Assembly: GCA_031002005.1 (NCBI GenBank)
Contig: CM061918.1
Span: 46,164,047-46,228,046 of the forward strand
Source of the DNA: Vandiemenella viatica
Lineage: Eukaryota > Arthropoda > Insecta > Orthoptera > Morabidae
Length of the DNA: 64,000 nt
Reading direction: 5' to 3'
Positions 33,366 through 45,782 of the stretch are shown piece by piece. The notes beneath the pieces were generated by a model that saw only the letters and a list, made by a program, of their open reading frames with translations, did not search any database and had not been told where the DNA came from. How positions within the stretch are numbered: the first letter of the stretch is position 1; every line of letters starts with the position of its first letter. The translations under genes were made by a program, and so were the position numbers.

Positions 33366-33589
33366 CACATTTGTTTTGCGCTCCCTCAGTTTACATTTCA
33401 ACTGTTTTTAATCTTTTTTCCTTTGTGTTTCAAATGTCGCTTTGTATTTTCTAGTCAGTTCATCACACGTCCTTTGCGCCCTACATTTGTTAACACAGTT
33501 GCCGATAATGATTTTATATCGGACGGAATGCAATTACGACATGCTCGTTAAAAACTGCATTGTTCTATGTTTCCAAGTTTAACCTTATG

Positions 33590-33960
33590 TGCGAGGGTCA
33601 ATCAAACATGAAGGGAACGTTTCGAAAACTTTTCACCGAATTAATTTGGCATAACGAATTTAATACTGTTTTTGTGCATTCAATTCACCAGTGCCTACAT
33701 TTTTATTTTAATTACGCTGGAAGTTTTAGATTTTGCTTTTCACAGAAATTGGCCGTCGACGAACCGACTGGGCAGCAAATTTTGCACATCTTGGATGGCA
33801 AACTTTTTTTCGTACTGTTTTGAAGTGTCCAAAGGAATGATAATTACAGGATGAATAATCTGTACTGAAAATGGTGGGACCTGAACCGTCCACAGCAGTG
33901 TGGAACTGAGCCATGTGATCCAGAAGCTTTGGATCGGAATCTTGCATCTTTTGCCCAATA
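33590..33960 (-). pseudogene. Decayed mariner-type transposase fragment
   Basis: On the minus strand the traces CNYHSFGHFKTVRKK and, in another frame, FAIQDVQNLL match the region after the third catalytic Asp of mariner transposases (PDLxPCxYxxFxxLK then a DDxVQxxV-like stretch). The left outer end GCGAGGGTCAATCAAACATG (about 33590) looks like a mariner terminal repeat. Frames are shifted and no N-terminal part is seen. Confidence 0.5.
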
Positions 33961-34276
33961 GTTCATAGTTGTTTCCAGCATTGAAAGTTATTCGTCAATG
34001 AGGTCTTCAGTTCGATATGTTGTCTGCTAAGCGATTCTCATTGTGTTGAAATGTGTTTGAGTGACATTTGAAACTACTGAACCCTCTCCAAATAAGAATT
34101 TATGCCTTTCGTACTTATAAGACATTGAAAGTGGAACGTTGTGGAAGTGCACATATTTCCATCATAGAAACAATACGCATTCCTGTATAATACGTTCTCA
34201 GACCTTCCACCGGCGGAGCGCGTCAATCTGACGAGGCGTTTCGAAGTCGCTCTTTGGCTTCATCTTCCGACGAAGT

Positions 34277-35250
34277 GTGTGGTTTCTGGAGCGGCTGCCC
34301 TTATATAGCCCACGCTGGTTAGGCGTCAAAATCGCTCAATTTGCTGACGACACCACGGTGTACGCCACGGGAAGTAAACTTAATGTTATAATCAACAGAC
34401 TTCAGCGGAGCCTACACCTACTCGACAAGTGGTGTGGAGTCAATAAAGTCAAAGTTAACCCCACAAAATGTGTCGCAGTATACTTCACAAAAAAACGGCC
34501 AACATTAACCAAAAAACTCAAAATTATGGGCCAAGAGCTAGAGTGGCAAAAACATACCAAATATCTAGGCATCACGCTGGACTCCAAACTTCTCTTCCCT
34601 GAACACATCCTGGATAGGAGAAGGCAGGGACTGGCCATAATCCAGAATCTCTTTCCGATACTTTACAGCACGGAATTATCGACTCAAACTAAATTACGTA
34701 TCTATAAATCCGTTATCCGCCCCTTCATCCTGTACGGATGCCAGGTGTGGGGGTCGGCAGCAGACTACAACTTGCTCCACCTACAAAGACTTCAAAACAG
34801 GTGCCTCAGGACCATCCTACGTTCACCAAGGTTAACATCAACAGCTCTTATACACAACGAAACTGCCACAGAAACAATACGAACGGAAATCTTTCAACAA
34901 ACAGAAAAGTTCCATGAAAGAATAGAAAAATCCAGAGAAAGCGACGAGAGGCTCCATACCCTTGGCACCACGATTCCAAGGCACTGGCACTCCCATCGAG
35001 TACCATTAAGTATCATATATCAGCCGGAATAGCACTGATATGATTACAAGAAAACTATAGGGGTTTCTCACATAAGGTCGTCCCAGACGACCATAGCCAT
35101 GTTTCCCCCTCAAAGCGCAAATAAAAAGAGTCCCCAAAACAACCCTATCCAATACAAAGTGACACATAGCAGTAGAGCTACCTAGGTAGCGGGACATGCA
35201 CAATCACGCCGCTGAGGCAGCGACACACACACCAAAAAAGTGGTTTCCGC
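34277..35250 (+). pseudogene. Jockey-type LINE reverse transcriptase, C-terminal part
   Basis: An open frame without stops from before 34277 to 35029 encodes FADDTTVYATGSKL (motif C, both Asp), KCVAVYFTKKR, KYLGITLDSKLLF, FILYGCQVWGSAA and HLQRLQNRCLRTI. This is the usual order of the RT palm end, thumb and C-terminal domain of Jockey-clade LINEs. The N-terminal RT motifs and endonuclease are missing: the frame enters directly from the foldback arm sequence. The 3' untranslated part continues to roughly 35250. The intact reading frame contrasts with the other, stop-ridden LINE copies here and suggests a fairly recent insertion. Confidence 0.88.
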
Positions 35251-35299
35251 CGACATCACGGTCACTTGCGCCGACGCCAGTGCATGTCAGGATGGTAGG

Positions 35300-35850
35300 G
35301 AGGGGGGCGGCAGCGCGGATGGGAGATGTGGGGAGTGAGGATATGTTCACGAGCACAGGAGAAGTGCTGTAACCAACGGCGTTTTGTTAACAGAGGCACT
35401 TGCGTCGGTCTTCTGCTGCCATATCCCATCAACGCTCAATTTCGCTGCACTGTCCACACGGACACGTCTGTCGTACGGTCCACATTGAGTGCTGACGCAG
35501 TGTTGTCTCTCTGTCAGCACTGACACCTCGACGCAGACGTCGCTGGTCCTTGTCATTAAGTAGACGTGGTCGACCACTGCACTTTCAATGGTGGAAGGCA
35601 ATACTGGAAGTTACATATTCACGCTAAACTCTTTGTGTATCGAGGAATGTTGAGTTCACGAACAATTTTCGAAATGGAATGCCCCATACGCATAGCACCA
35701 ACTACGATCCAGCCTTCAAAGTTTCTTAATTCCTGTCGCGCGGCCATAATTACGACAAGGAAACCTTTCATACGACTCACGAGAGCACAAACGAAAGCCC
35801 CGACACTGTACTGCACATTTATACGTGTCTTCCGTTGTCCTACCGTCATC
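35300..35850 (-). pseudogene. Tc1-type transposase, N-terminal part
   Basis: On the minus strand the frame MAARQELRNFEGWIVVGAMR then SISKIVRELNIPR (near 35740-35640) is the first helix-turn-helix domain of Tc1-family transposases. Decayed second-domain traces follow toward 35347 with a stop after KSLA. The catalytic domain is absent. It sits between the Jockey 3' end and the right foldback arm. Confidence 0.7.
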
Positions 35851-36127
35851 TTGATATCTGCATCTTCTTATGCAAAGATTTCAGTGTATATAGTATAGGC
35901 TACTAACATTTGTTTGCAGTTTTGCAGGCGTGAACTCACGATTCCTGGATTTTTTTTCTCTAACCTTACTAATCCCGAGAAGCTTCGAACCCTAGTTAGG
36001 TCACACTTAAAGATCTCTAACAAAAGAAAAATGCTAAGCTATTATTACATAAGAAGTTACCTCCTCTGAGCGTTATGGCGAGGCTCGGAGTGGGGAGGGG
36101 AAGGAGGAAGGGGTTGGCGAGAGCTAT

Positions 36128-36128
36128 G

Positions 36129-36162
<34 letters not shown>
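36128..36162 (+). repeat. (AT)n microsatellite
   Basis: About 16 AT units close to the right arm of the foldback-bounded unit. Confidence 0.95.
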
Positions 36163-36163
<1 letters not shown>

Positions 36164-36313
36164 TAGTAACAATGGTGATGTTGATGAATGAATAAGGACG
36201 TAGTCTTGGAACTCGACACTTCGCAAGAAGATGAAGCCAAACAGCGGCCTCGAAACGTCGCTTCAAATTGACGCACTCTCCCGGTGGAAGCCAGAGAAAG
36301 TTTTATACAATAC

Positions 36314-37911
36314 TAATGTTATTTATATGTTTAAATTATTTTTTAAAAAAATAAATAAAAAGCGTTTGGGGCTCAGAATAGATGCTTGTCGTATATACCA
36401 CGCACCAATACTTTATTTAACGGCTTGATACTTAATCTACAGAATCGTACTTGTCAAAATACAAAAGTATCAGAATTAAAAATCGTCAGCTTAGTAGTAA
36501 TCTTCGTTTGATTATAATTACACTCAGAGACTTTCGTGAAAGAGCTATAGATATAGGGGGGAATGCGATCCTACTAAGGAAAAAGTGAAATAAGAGTGTC
36601 CTAGGACCGATTTTTTTTAAAATATTGATTCTGTTATGTCTAATCCATGAACTAAGTAAAATAAAACAGACGCTTCGCTGAAGGAAAAAAAAAAAAAAAA
36701 AACAAATTGCCTTAAATGACTCTCTTTACCTGGTAACTTGGTAATGGGAGCCCCCCCCTCCCCATTGGGTAATGGGAACCATAGCCAAATTATAAATAAT
36801 ACTGACAGAACATTAGTTTTCTTTACAAAACTGGAAATCAACATACTTCCTTCCACTCTTGTGGATCTACAATTTAATCGAATACCTTTTGTACATTAGA
36901 AACACATCATTATTTCCTAGCACGCAATTTACAAATCAAGGACGATTCATCATTACAATCTGCACAGTCTAGATGTGCTACATTTTTACGCACTTCACAA
37001 GACATTAGAGTGTCGTTTGATTCTACTTCTATGAAAAATTATTTTTGTATAGCAACCATCACTTTCGTTGCTAATTAAAATCAATGAAGATTGTGACAAA
37101 TTGATTGTAGCCCTAGATCCCCATTTAGGTGGTATACCCCTCCTGGCATTCCTTTATTGCAGCAGAATATCCGGATTTTTTTTTTCGGTGCAGCGATGTT
37201 GCCTTCTATCTTCTATTTCTTTTGTTTTTCCTTTTCTTCAAGATTCTTAAGGGCGAAGCGATCAAAATCTCTGAATGCTGTTTTTTACGAGCATTTTTTG
37301 GGGAGCTGGTGGCCTAATTTAGGTGCAGGGTAAATTATGGGATACTTAGATCCAAGCTCCAATTTCCCCTTGCCCATGGGCTCTTGTTACCCCATATGTT
37401 AAAAAGTAAAAAAAGAAGTATAATATAATTTTTTGTTCCCGCTTTACATCGTGATCTACGGAGTCTTCAACGAAACTCGCAGGTTTCTAGCACGCGATAA
37501 TCAAATTATTCAGGATGGGCTCCTATTACCCATAGGCTCCATTTTCACCATTCTCCCCTACAGGTTAGAATCTAAACCATAATAGTTGCTGGTATATTTA
37601 AATGCGGTAGAAGTACTTCTTGTTTAGAATCGCATGTGGAGGAAGGTAAAAATTTACTCGAGAAAAATACCTGTCAATAATTTTAAAGCACTGCGTATTG
37701 TTAGGATCCAAATATAAAGTTTAATATCGATTACAGAATTTATGGTTTTCATGTAGTAAGATCAAGAGAATTAACTTCAGGTATAGTATACGTTTTCTTA
37801 CAGATAAAAAGAGGAAGCACAAAAAATAAAAATTTAACCGGAGGGCGAACGTTAAAAGTCATCTTAAGTGTATTAGACGACATTAAACGAACTCACTACT
37901 GTTTGAAGCAA
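36314..37911. other. No gene recognised
   Basis: AT-rich sequence up to the start of duplication copy B. It has an A18 run at about 36685 and short frames without recognised domains. Confidence 0.5.
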
Positions 37912-39484
37912 CCGGGGACAAGATTTAAGTTGGAGATAGGAAATGGTCTGTAATTAAGCGAAGCAGACATGTTTGAATATCGAGCAGGGAAAGAATGTTA
38001 AATGGATTGTAAATATTCTTAATTTTTTCTAATGTTCTTACTTTAATGCTATCAATATTAATAGTCAGATTATCTCTTTTGATGGTTACGATATTGATGC
38101 AATGTTTAATGAAAGATACCCTCATTCTTAGCGAGACATGAACCGACGACCTGTTTAACGCGAGGCCAGTGAACGGACTCCTAAGCATCAGTGATCAGTT
38201 GTGATCTCGAAATCAATACTTTTAATAAAATGCTCCTTTTTCTTTTTCAAAAAATGTGTCGAAAATAATTAGGGTCCCAGCACTGACCCGTGAGGTATCT
38301 ACCTTGTTAGCGCAGGCATCGTGTTTCTCCGTTGTTTCCCGCCCGCGATACACACCTGTTGCCGGAGCCAATTGGCTTCTGTTCCGGTCCTGGAGGAGCG
38401 GCTTGCGACTCAATCCAATACTGTAGCCACCGGGGGCTCCATTTCATTTTCCACCTCCCCGCTCCCAGGCGCCATTGTGGACCGCCCGCTTCAATCCATT
38501 TGGCCTCTTTGAGATCGGGATCCCATTCGCTGAATCGCCACTGTTTAATCGGCTCCGCATTGCGTTTCTACACACTTTGTGGAATGGCGTACCCTCTGGT
38601 GGCCCCTGAACTAACTTCGCGGGTATGGTGTAATTACGTGCTGGAGTTCAGTCCTTTGATGGAGAGATAACGGGCCAAAGCACAGCCCCACTATGAATTG
38701 GATGATCTGACTTGAACAAGGTCATCCACTAAGTTCGTCGTAGACGTGAGCTAAACGAAAAGCTAGCGTTCATTGTCCTGAATAGTCACCCTGTAACTTT
38801 TTGCAGTGACAGCACCACGGGATTCAACTGAGCAAAGTTTTTTTTTAGAAAGGAACGACTCATATATCTAGCAAGCGTTTACTTTTGATGGCCGTTTACT
38901 TTTGTGTCATTTTCAGGACGAGAACATCGCACATCTCCTTTTAAACTTAGTTGAGGTATGAAGTTAGCTCTGGGACTACAATTTCCAAAAACACTTCCTT
39001 TATCAAATACGAAAGAATTGGTTTATACTATCTTATCTTATTTTTTTCTCATTTACTTCCAAATACTCGTCTATTAAATTTTCATCAATAACTTTGTTAA
39101 ACCAATTACATTTTTTTTGTCACAACTTTTCATACATAATCTAAAACTAATTACATCTTGCTTATCTGCGATACTTAATCGTCTCCCATAGAATAAAATG
39201 TATACAATTCAAGTGATTTTTACATTCACTAGTGCAGCTAATCGAGTGTTAATTTTCCTATGCTCACTCACTCATTCACCTCGGTAGCCATTGGCTTGAG
39301 AACGGAGTCACGTGTCCGCTTTCGCTCGCAAATTAACAACGACCAGAGATATCATTAGAAGAAATTCAAAGTTATGTTCACAATTAAAAGCTAAGCAACT
39401 GCTACCAAATTAATTGCCATAAATTTGATTTTCGGTAGCTTTTCATGGTTTAAGAAATATCGATAAACTATACGGCTTTAAAAT

Positions 39485-40354
39485 CCTGGAACTGATTTTT
39501 AGCTACATTTTGTTAATAAAATTTTTTTAAAAAATTTAAATTACTCATGGTCACTGCTGTAACCACGGATGCCAATTCCGGCCTAGACGAAATTTCAATC
39601 TAACTAAAACATTCGCTAATGTTGTTACATTACGATTCATTTGATTAATTTTATATCCCCGTCCGGGCATCCAGATTTGGGTTTTCCATGGTTTCCCAAA
39701 TCAGTCCAGGCAAATGCCGGGATGCTTCCTTCAAAAGGCCATGGCCGAATTCCTTCCCATTCCTTGCCCCCATCCTGGAACTGATTTTTAGCTACATTTT
39801 CTTGATATAAAAAAATTTAAAAAAAATTCAAACTACTCATGGTCTATGATGTAACCACGGATGCCAATTCCGGCCTAGACGAAATTTCAATCTAACTAAA
39901 ACATTCGCTAATGTTGTTACATTACGATTCATTTGATTAATTTTATATCCCCGTCCGGGCATCCAGATTTGGGTTTTCCATGGTTTCCCAAATCAGTCCA
40001 GGCAAATGCCGGGATGCTTCCTTCAAAAGGCCATGGCCGAATTCCTTCCCATTCCTTGCCCCCATCCTGGAACTGATTTTTAGCTACATTTTCTTGATAT
40101 AAAAATTTTTTAAAAAAATTCAAACTACTCATGGTCTATGATGTAACCACGGTGCCAATTCCGGCCTAGACGAAATTTCAATCTAACTAAAACATTCGCT
40201 AATGTTGTTACATTACGATTCATTTGATTAATTTTATATCCCCGTCCGGGCATCCAGATTTGGGTTTTCCATGGTTTCCCAAATCAGTCCAGGCAAATGC
40301 CGGGATGCTTCCTTCAAAAGGCCATGGCCGAATTCCTTCCCATTCCTTGCCCCC
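39485..40354 (+). repeat. Tandem repeat, three ~290 bp units (SINE-derived)
   Basis: Units start at 39485, 39774 and 40066. Each contains flanking DNA plus a 5'-truncated SINE body, and the last continues into the SINE 3' end (to about 40420). Copy A has only two units. The two later units share changes not in the first (CATTTTCTTGATATAA), so the extra unit arose by local duplication in B or loss in A. Confidence 0.92.
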
Positions 40355-41245
40355 TATCCTTTCCCTTTCCCGTCTATAAAAGACCTCGCTGTTAGAGAGA
40401 CGTAAAGCAGCTAAAAAAAAATATAATTTTCGTATTTTACTGACCACTTGGGCTAATGATCTTTGTTCATGTTCGCTGTGTGTGAGTTATTAGGATATTT
40501 AATGTGGATATCAGGCTAAATATGTTACCGAATCGAGTATTCGGGCAGTTTATTTCTTTGGAAATGCTCAACTGTTTAATAATCTGGATTCTGTATCAAA
40601 TTGTCTGGTCGTTATAGACACTATGACCAAAAATTGCATGTATGAATGTTTGCCCAGCCTCAATCAAAAAACAGGCTCTACTTGTGAAGCAAACAGGAAG
40701 AAGTTCTTCAAATTTTGCAGAGTGAACTTTAAGGGTCAATTAGAAGTCAAGTTTGAATTTCATTTAGTTCGAGTCTAAGGCCTTTGAAACAATTATGGAT
40801 AGCGCGTTGGTCCCTCTCCGTGTTTAAGACTTTCGTAAAGAGATTTTACTCATCCTAAGGGTGAAACACAGCCAAGTTCGTATTAGTTCAGATTAGGTCA
40901 ATGTGTCATAATGTTTGACCATAAACCTGGAACTATTCAAGAACCGTGACGATAAGCAACAAACGATCACGAGTTGCTTTATAAATAGTCTGAAAGTACA
41001 TTTTATTGATTGGTCCGGCTAAGGTCTCAATGGGAAACATTTGTGCTACTCAGGAAACTGTGCACGGGTGCATAATTATTACAAACAGTCTTTAAATTGT
41101 CTGCGTAGATATACTATACTGTTCTTGAATGATGATATGTGCCTCTCCCTTCCCCTCATACATACATATACAGGTTCCTCAGTTGTGATCACCAAGGCCA
41201 CGCCCCCTCTTGCTGTTGATGTAGTCGATCAGCAAAACAGTTTAT

Positions 41246-41500
41246 TTGTTGTTGTTGTTGTTTTACTGGCTTTTGCGCCTCGTTGACATCGAGGACACTG
41301 GAGGCATGGACGATCTGGGTGAAGAAACGGAAAGGAATTCGGACCTGGCTTTTCGAAGGAAGCATATCGACATTCGCCTGGAGTGATTTGGGGAAAGCAC
41401 GGAAAACCCAAATTTGGATGCCTGGACGGGGATTATAGCCCAGATCCCGCCGAATGCGAGTCAAGAACTTTAACCGTTCACCCACGACGCTCGGTGGCAG
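41246..41500 (-). repeat. tRNA-derived SINE, minus strand (copy B)
   Basis: Counterpart of 3012-3262 with the same orientation and boundaries. Confidence 0.8.
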
Positions 41501-41627
41501 AATCGTAGTGGCACGTCCGCCGTCCATAGAGAGTAGATGTCTCTCACCTCGCAGTAAAAACAGTTCTTTCTTGTTACACCTCCAGCAACCCACCAATCGG
41601 TACCTCCAACAACCTCCTCTGACCGAG

Positions 41628-41885
41628 CATGGTGGGTGAGCGGTTAACGCTCTGGCCTCGCATTCGAGAAGACGAGGGTTCGAATCCCTGTCCGAACATC
41701 CAGATTTGGGTTTTCCATGGTTTCACTCCAGGCGAATGCCGGGATGCTTCTTTCAAAAAGGCCACAGCCGAATTCCTCTCTGCTCCTCGTTCCCGTCCAT
41801 ATTCCAATCCCGTCTCTAATGACCACGACATCGACGAGGCGTAAAGCCATAAGTAAACAAATAAAATAGAAATAAAAAATAAAAA
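41628..41885 (+). repeat. tRNA-derived SINE, plus strand (copy B)
   Basis: Counterpart of 3365-3625. The B box is GGTTCGAATCC. The flank before it carries a short CCTCCAACAACC-type expansion not seen in copy A. Confidence 0.88.
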
Positions 41886-43636
41886 AAATCTCTTCTGATT
41901 CGCTCTGCTCCTCTTAACATTTATAACAAACATCACTATCTCGAACTAAAGTGATTTGACCGGCTGTTTGGCTATTAATCATGCATCTATACGATAGGTC
42001 GATGCGTGGAAATCGGTGCTTTGCTTCTATCAATCCCTGACACGGTGAACATGTCACGTACACTTCGCTACCTGAATACGTCTCAAAAACCTCATGTTGT
42101 GGGCCACACCGCTATGCTGTTCGTTACAACATATTATCGAAACCATTACACGTGCAGCGTGCGTCGTTAGGAACAAATTTTTAAAATGCATATTGATAAC
42201 TACCTCATTAGTTGTTATAAAAATGTACGCTTCTACACAGTAAAATCCAGCTTTACCCTTCGCTATTTTCGCTTCTTTTTCCTTAACTAGGTAAACAAAA
42301 TACATAGTGACTCAGACTCGGAGCAAGAAAATGAACAATGCATCTCTTCCTCGCGTTATAATGTTTTTACTACGACAAAGGCCGATAAAAATGATGAAAA
42401 TTTATTGTTACGAAAAACTTTCTAAGGAACTATAATTCCAAAAACAAATATTTATTTTATTGATACATTTCGTGATTACCTATGATTCCTCCTGACACTT
42501 CTCTGTTTCTTATATTGTCTCAGGAAGATATTATGTTATTTGGTGAGCTGGTCCTAGTAACTTGCTACAAAGAATAAATCCTTACATGAAATTATGGACT
42601 TAATCTTCGCAAATAAACAAATAGCAAAATGCAGATTTAAAAGGACGTGGCATCATCATTATTTTTTTGTAGTTATTTACGCAACATAGAATTGTCTTTT
42701 AGCTGATATCGCAGCTTAACTTCTTTTTGAAAATATTAGTACAAAAATTTCAATCGTCACATAATATTTTTTTTTATATAAGTCTGCGTCACATTATAAT
42801 TTTTATCTCTGAAACACCACAGAAAGTTACTTGTTACCTGTCATCGCAGTCGCACCTTCTTTTAACAATGTAAGTGATAATAAAACCAAATTAAATTATT
42901 TATTTGAAATTTACACTTCCTTTATCAACAAAAACGCATGTGAATTTAATCCAGTGATTAATTTGAAATTTCCAAGCAGCGCTGGGGTGGCAGTTAGTGT
43001 TACTAACCATTCGGGCATTACCGAGACTCGCCGGAGGTTGTCGAACTATTGAAGTGAGTCCAGTCTCCAAGTACAACACATTTTATTTGAGTGCATGAAA
43101 CTTCTAATGCGAAGCTCGGATAACAAATATATCCACATCGACCATCTGGATGGAGTTGCTTCTTAACACCAAATCGCACGGACGGACATTGTCATCCAGG
43201 GTTTAGAGGCAGGTAAATAGTGCCCTCTCGTTAACATGTGGTTACCCAACCTGTAATATGTCAGGTTTGTCACTATTACAAGTTTTAATACAGGCAATCT
43301 AAAATGAGTTGTAAAGTAGGTTTCAGTGTATTTTAGCTGTCCTCTTCCTTTTTGAGAAGGGTGCGCTGGCTTACAATGAATGTCTTTCAATGGGAATGTT
43401 ACCTGTTGGACGAAATTCGGGGAGATGAGGTTTGTCGAGAAACATAGAGCCTTGATAGTGATTCATATAGGGGAATCGTGTAACCTGAGGGAGCTGCTTC
43501 TAAAAGGAATTCCGTAGACTCGCGGAGTAGAGTTGTAGCGGAGCAGCACGTGTGGAGTGAAAGAACTGTTTTAACCAATAGGAGGACAGGAGTTTGTTCT
43601 TAACCAACTAATATATTTTTTTGTGTTAGACTGAAG

Positions 43637-43786
43637 GTTTTGTTGGCGTTGAATATGAACACGACGTTTTTGCGATATTTAGTCTGCTGGCAGCAGTCAC
43701 TTGCAATGGCGGCAAAGTTATGACCACCGAATCGTCGTGTTTTATCGATGGACTCACTCGGCTAGTTCCCCGACAGGATTTTATCG
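43637..43786. repeat. Foldback remnant (hammerhead-like family), copy B
   Basis: Counterpart of 7331-7489. Inner arms CACGACGTTTTTGCG and CGAATCGTCGTG are inverted. The outer right arm (CACTCGGCTAGTTCCCCGAC) is kept here but missing in copy A, whereas the outer left arm kept in A is missing here. Confidence 0.62.
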
Positions 43787-43876
43787 TTTTTTTTTTTGTT
43801 TTTCTTGTATTTTTTTTGTTTTGTTTTTGTTTCTTGTTTTTGTTTTTTGTTTGTTTTTTTGTTGTTTTTTTGTTTA
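43787..43876 (+). repeat. T/G low-complexity tract
   Basis: About 90 bases of T runs broken by G and C (TTTTGTTTTTG pattern), present in copy B only, adjoining the foldback remnant. Confidence 0.85.
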
Positions 43877-44642
43877 AATCAATTAATAAAAGAATGGGCC
43901 GAATTCTCGGGACTGAGATGATCGGCGATGGTATGGACACTCTGGTACTAGCCTCGCAAGTGAAACATTGTGTTTTCGGGCAAGGACGTTCTGTCTTCTG
44001 CAGTAGCCTGTTCTCAAGCAGTTTTGCCGTACAGAGACGCCCGGTACTACGGAGTACTCTATTATCTGTGTACTGCTTCTCCACTATACGACGCACCAGC
44101 CGATGGTCTTTCCAACCAGACGGTAGTCCTCATCGAATTCTACTACCCGCAGCAAGATTGTGTATTTAGACAGAATTAGACCCTGTGCCACCCAGATTGA
44201 CTAACATCATATTTTTATCTCATTACTCAAACTGAACGAAAATTTTAACTTTTTTCGGGGAATACAAAAGTGTTTATAACGTCAGTTAGTCTTTAATAAT
44301 TTTTTCATCTACAGTTTATTGTAGGATTCTAAAATAAATAGTTTTAATTGGGGTTTTGATAATTTGTAATAATATTATCCCAGCCCACTCCTTTTATTAA
44401 TTGGTTTGGTGCACATTTTATGTAATTGATTAATAATTACCTTGGTAATTTGGCAATAACCCCTGACGCCCTACGTAAGAAGGTACAATAAATTATTACT
44501 ATTAATTAACGTTAAGTCAACCTTTAATTATCGTTCCAGCAACCTGTAACGTTACAAACCATACCGTAACCTTGGGATTATCACAAGTAGTAGCTCAGTA
44601 ATATCCTGTACCGTAGCAGCTGGAGTCAAAGAATTATTACCG

Positions 44643-44864
44643 GGTGTGGTGGGTGAGAAGTTAACGCTCTGGCCTTGCATTCGGGAAGACGCCGGTTCGA
44701 ATCCCCATCTGGGCATCCCAAATCACTTCAGACGAATGCTGGGATGCTTCCTTTGAAAGGATATGGCCGAATTCTTTCCCGCTCCTTGTCCCCAGTCCCA
44801 TCCAGCCTCTCATAATCTCAACGTCGACGATGCGTAAAGCCATAAGCAAAAAAAAAAAAAAAAG
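44643..44864 (+). repeat. tRNA-derived SINE, plus strand (copy B)
   Basis: Counterpart of 8254-8482, with a shorter A tail. Confidence 0.88.
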
Positions 44865-45782
44865 CAAAGACTTATTGGTGGCATAAACATAAAACGTGAA
44901 CGATAGATACTGAAAGGTTGACAGAACAGGATTAAATTCGCGGTCTGAACATTTCACACTCCCATATCTCATGTAACCTAATTATAGTTAAAATAATTGG
45001 AATTCGTTCTGAGAGCGCTGGAAAAATTTCTCTTCGTCTGTGTCTGGAGAAACGATGGGCTAAGTTTTAATCGGAATTTTTTTCCGACAGGCAAAAACGG
45101 GGATCAAACAAAAGTATGGAAGTTTTAATGCTCTAATTACACGCAGAACGGAATGTTTTTCTACGAAAAAACAGATCTGCTTCTGGTTTACTTTCCGCCC
45201 TTGCTTATCTGTCTTTCTCTCTCGCTTCTTTATTTCTAGAACAGTTCGCAATTAATACGAAGCATTCGTTGTTGACTTTTCGAGCCAGCGGGTTGATGCA
45301 GTCAGACGATTACGCTTCAATCTAACAACTTAATTCGTGTTATTAGCAACAGAGCTGGGGTACACAAACAGATATAACAAGTACCCAGTTTACGACACAA
45401 ATTAGTCTTCTTTGAAAGTAGTGAAATATTCCTCTGTGTTATTATTTTACTTCAGTCTTTGTGAATGATTAATGTAACTAAGCGGCCATTAATTGAAACT
45501 GTCTGCCTACGTGTTCCCCTTCTGTGAAGCGATGGAGCGATGATAGATGCTTTTACACAGTCACCAATGCGAATTACGGTTACTATGACGGGAGCAGTAG
45601 TGGTGTGCTGACGTTATTCTGCTCTATGGATGATTCTAACAATCAGGTAACTACAATGCAGTACCAAATAACAGATCTAAAATACAATTTATGTTAGATT
45701 TAAAATAATGGCAAACATAAGCATAGAAACAATATTTCGTGACCAAAACTGAAATTACGTCAGAAACAAAAGTTGACCCAGT

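Larger units (their letters stand above)
34177..36306. mobile_element. 2.1 kb foldback-bounded unit enclosing two other elements
   Basis: The sequence 34190-34265 and its inverted counterpart 36215-36306 match over about 80 bp (for example CCACCGGCGGAGCGCGTCAA against TTGACGCACTCTCCCGGTGG). The hammerhead-like blocks (AGATGAAGCC..CGAAACG) face outward, as in the other foldbacks. ACAATAC occurs just outside both ends (34170-34176, 36307-36313), a possible short target duplication. The inside holds a Jockey-type RT piece (34277-35250) and a Tc1 piece (35300-35850). The core boxes (CGGAAGA, AGAAGA) are imperfect, so ribozyme activity is doubtful. Confidence 0.65.

Noticed and set aside
43626..44169. 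Frames of about 150 codons rich in Lys (minus) or Phe (plus)
   Set aside because: They run through the T/G low-complexity tract that is missing in copy A, so the frame is not conserved.
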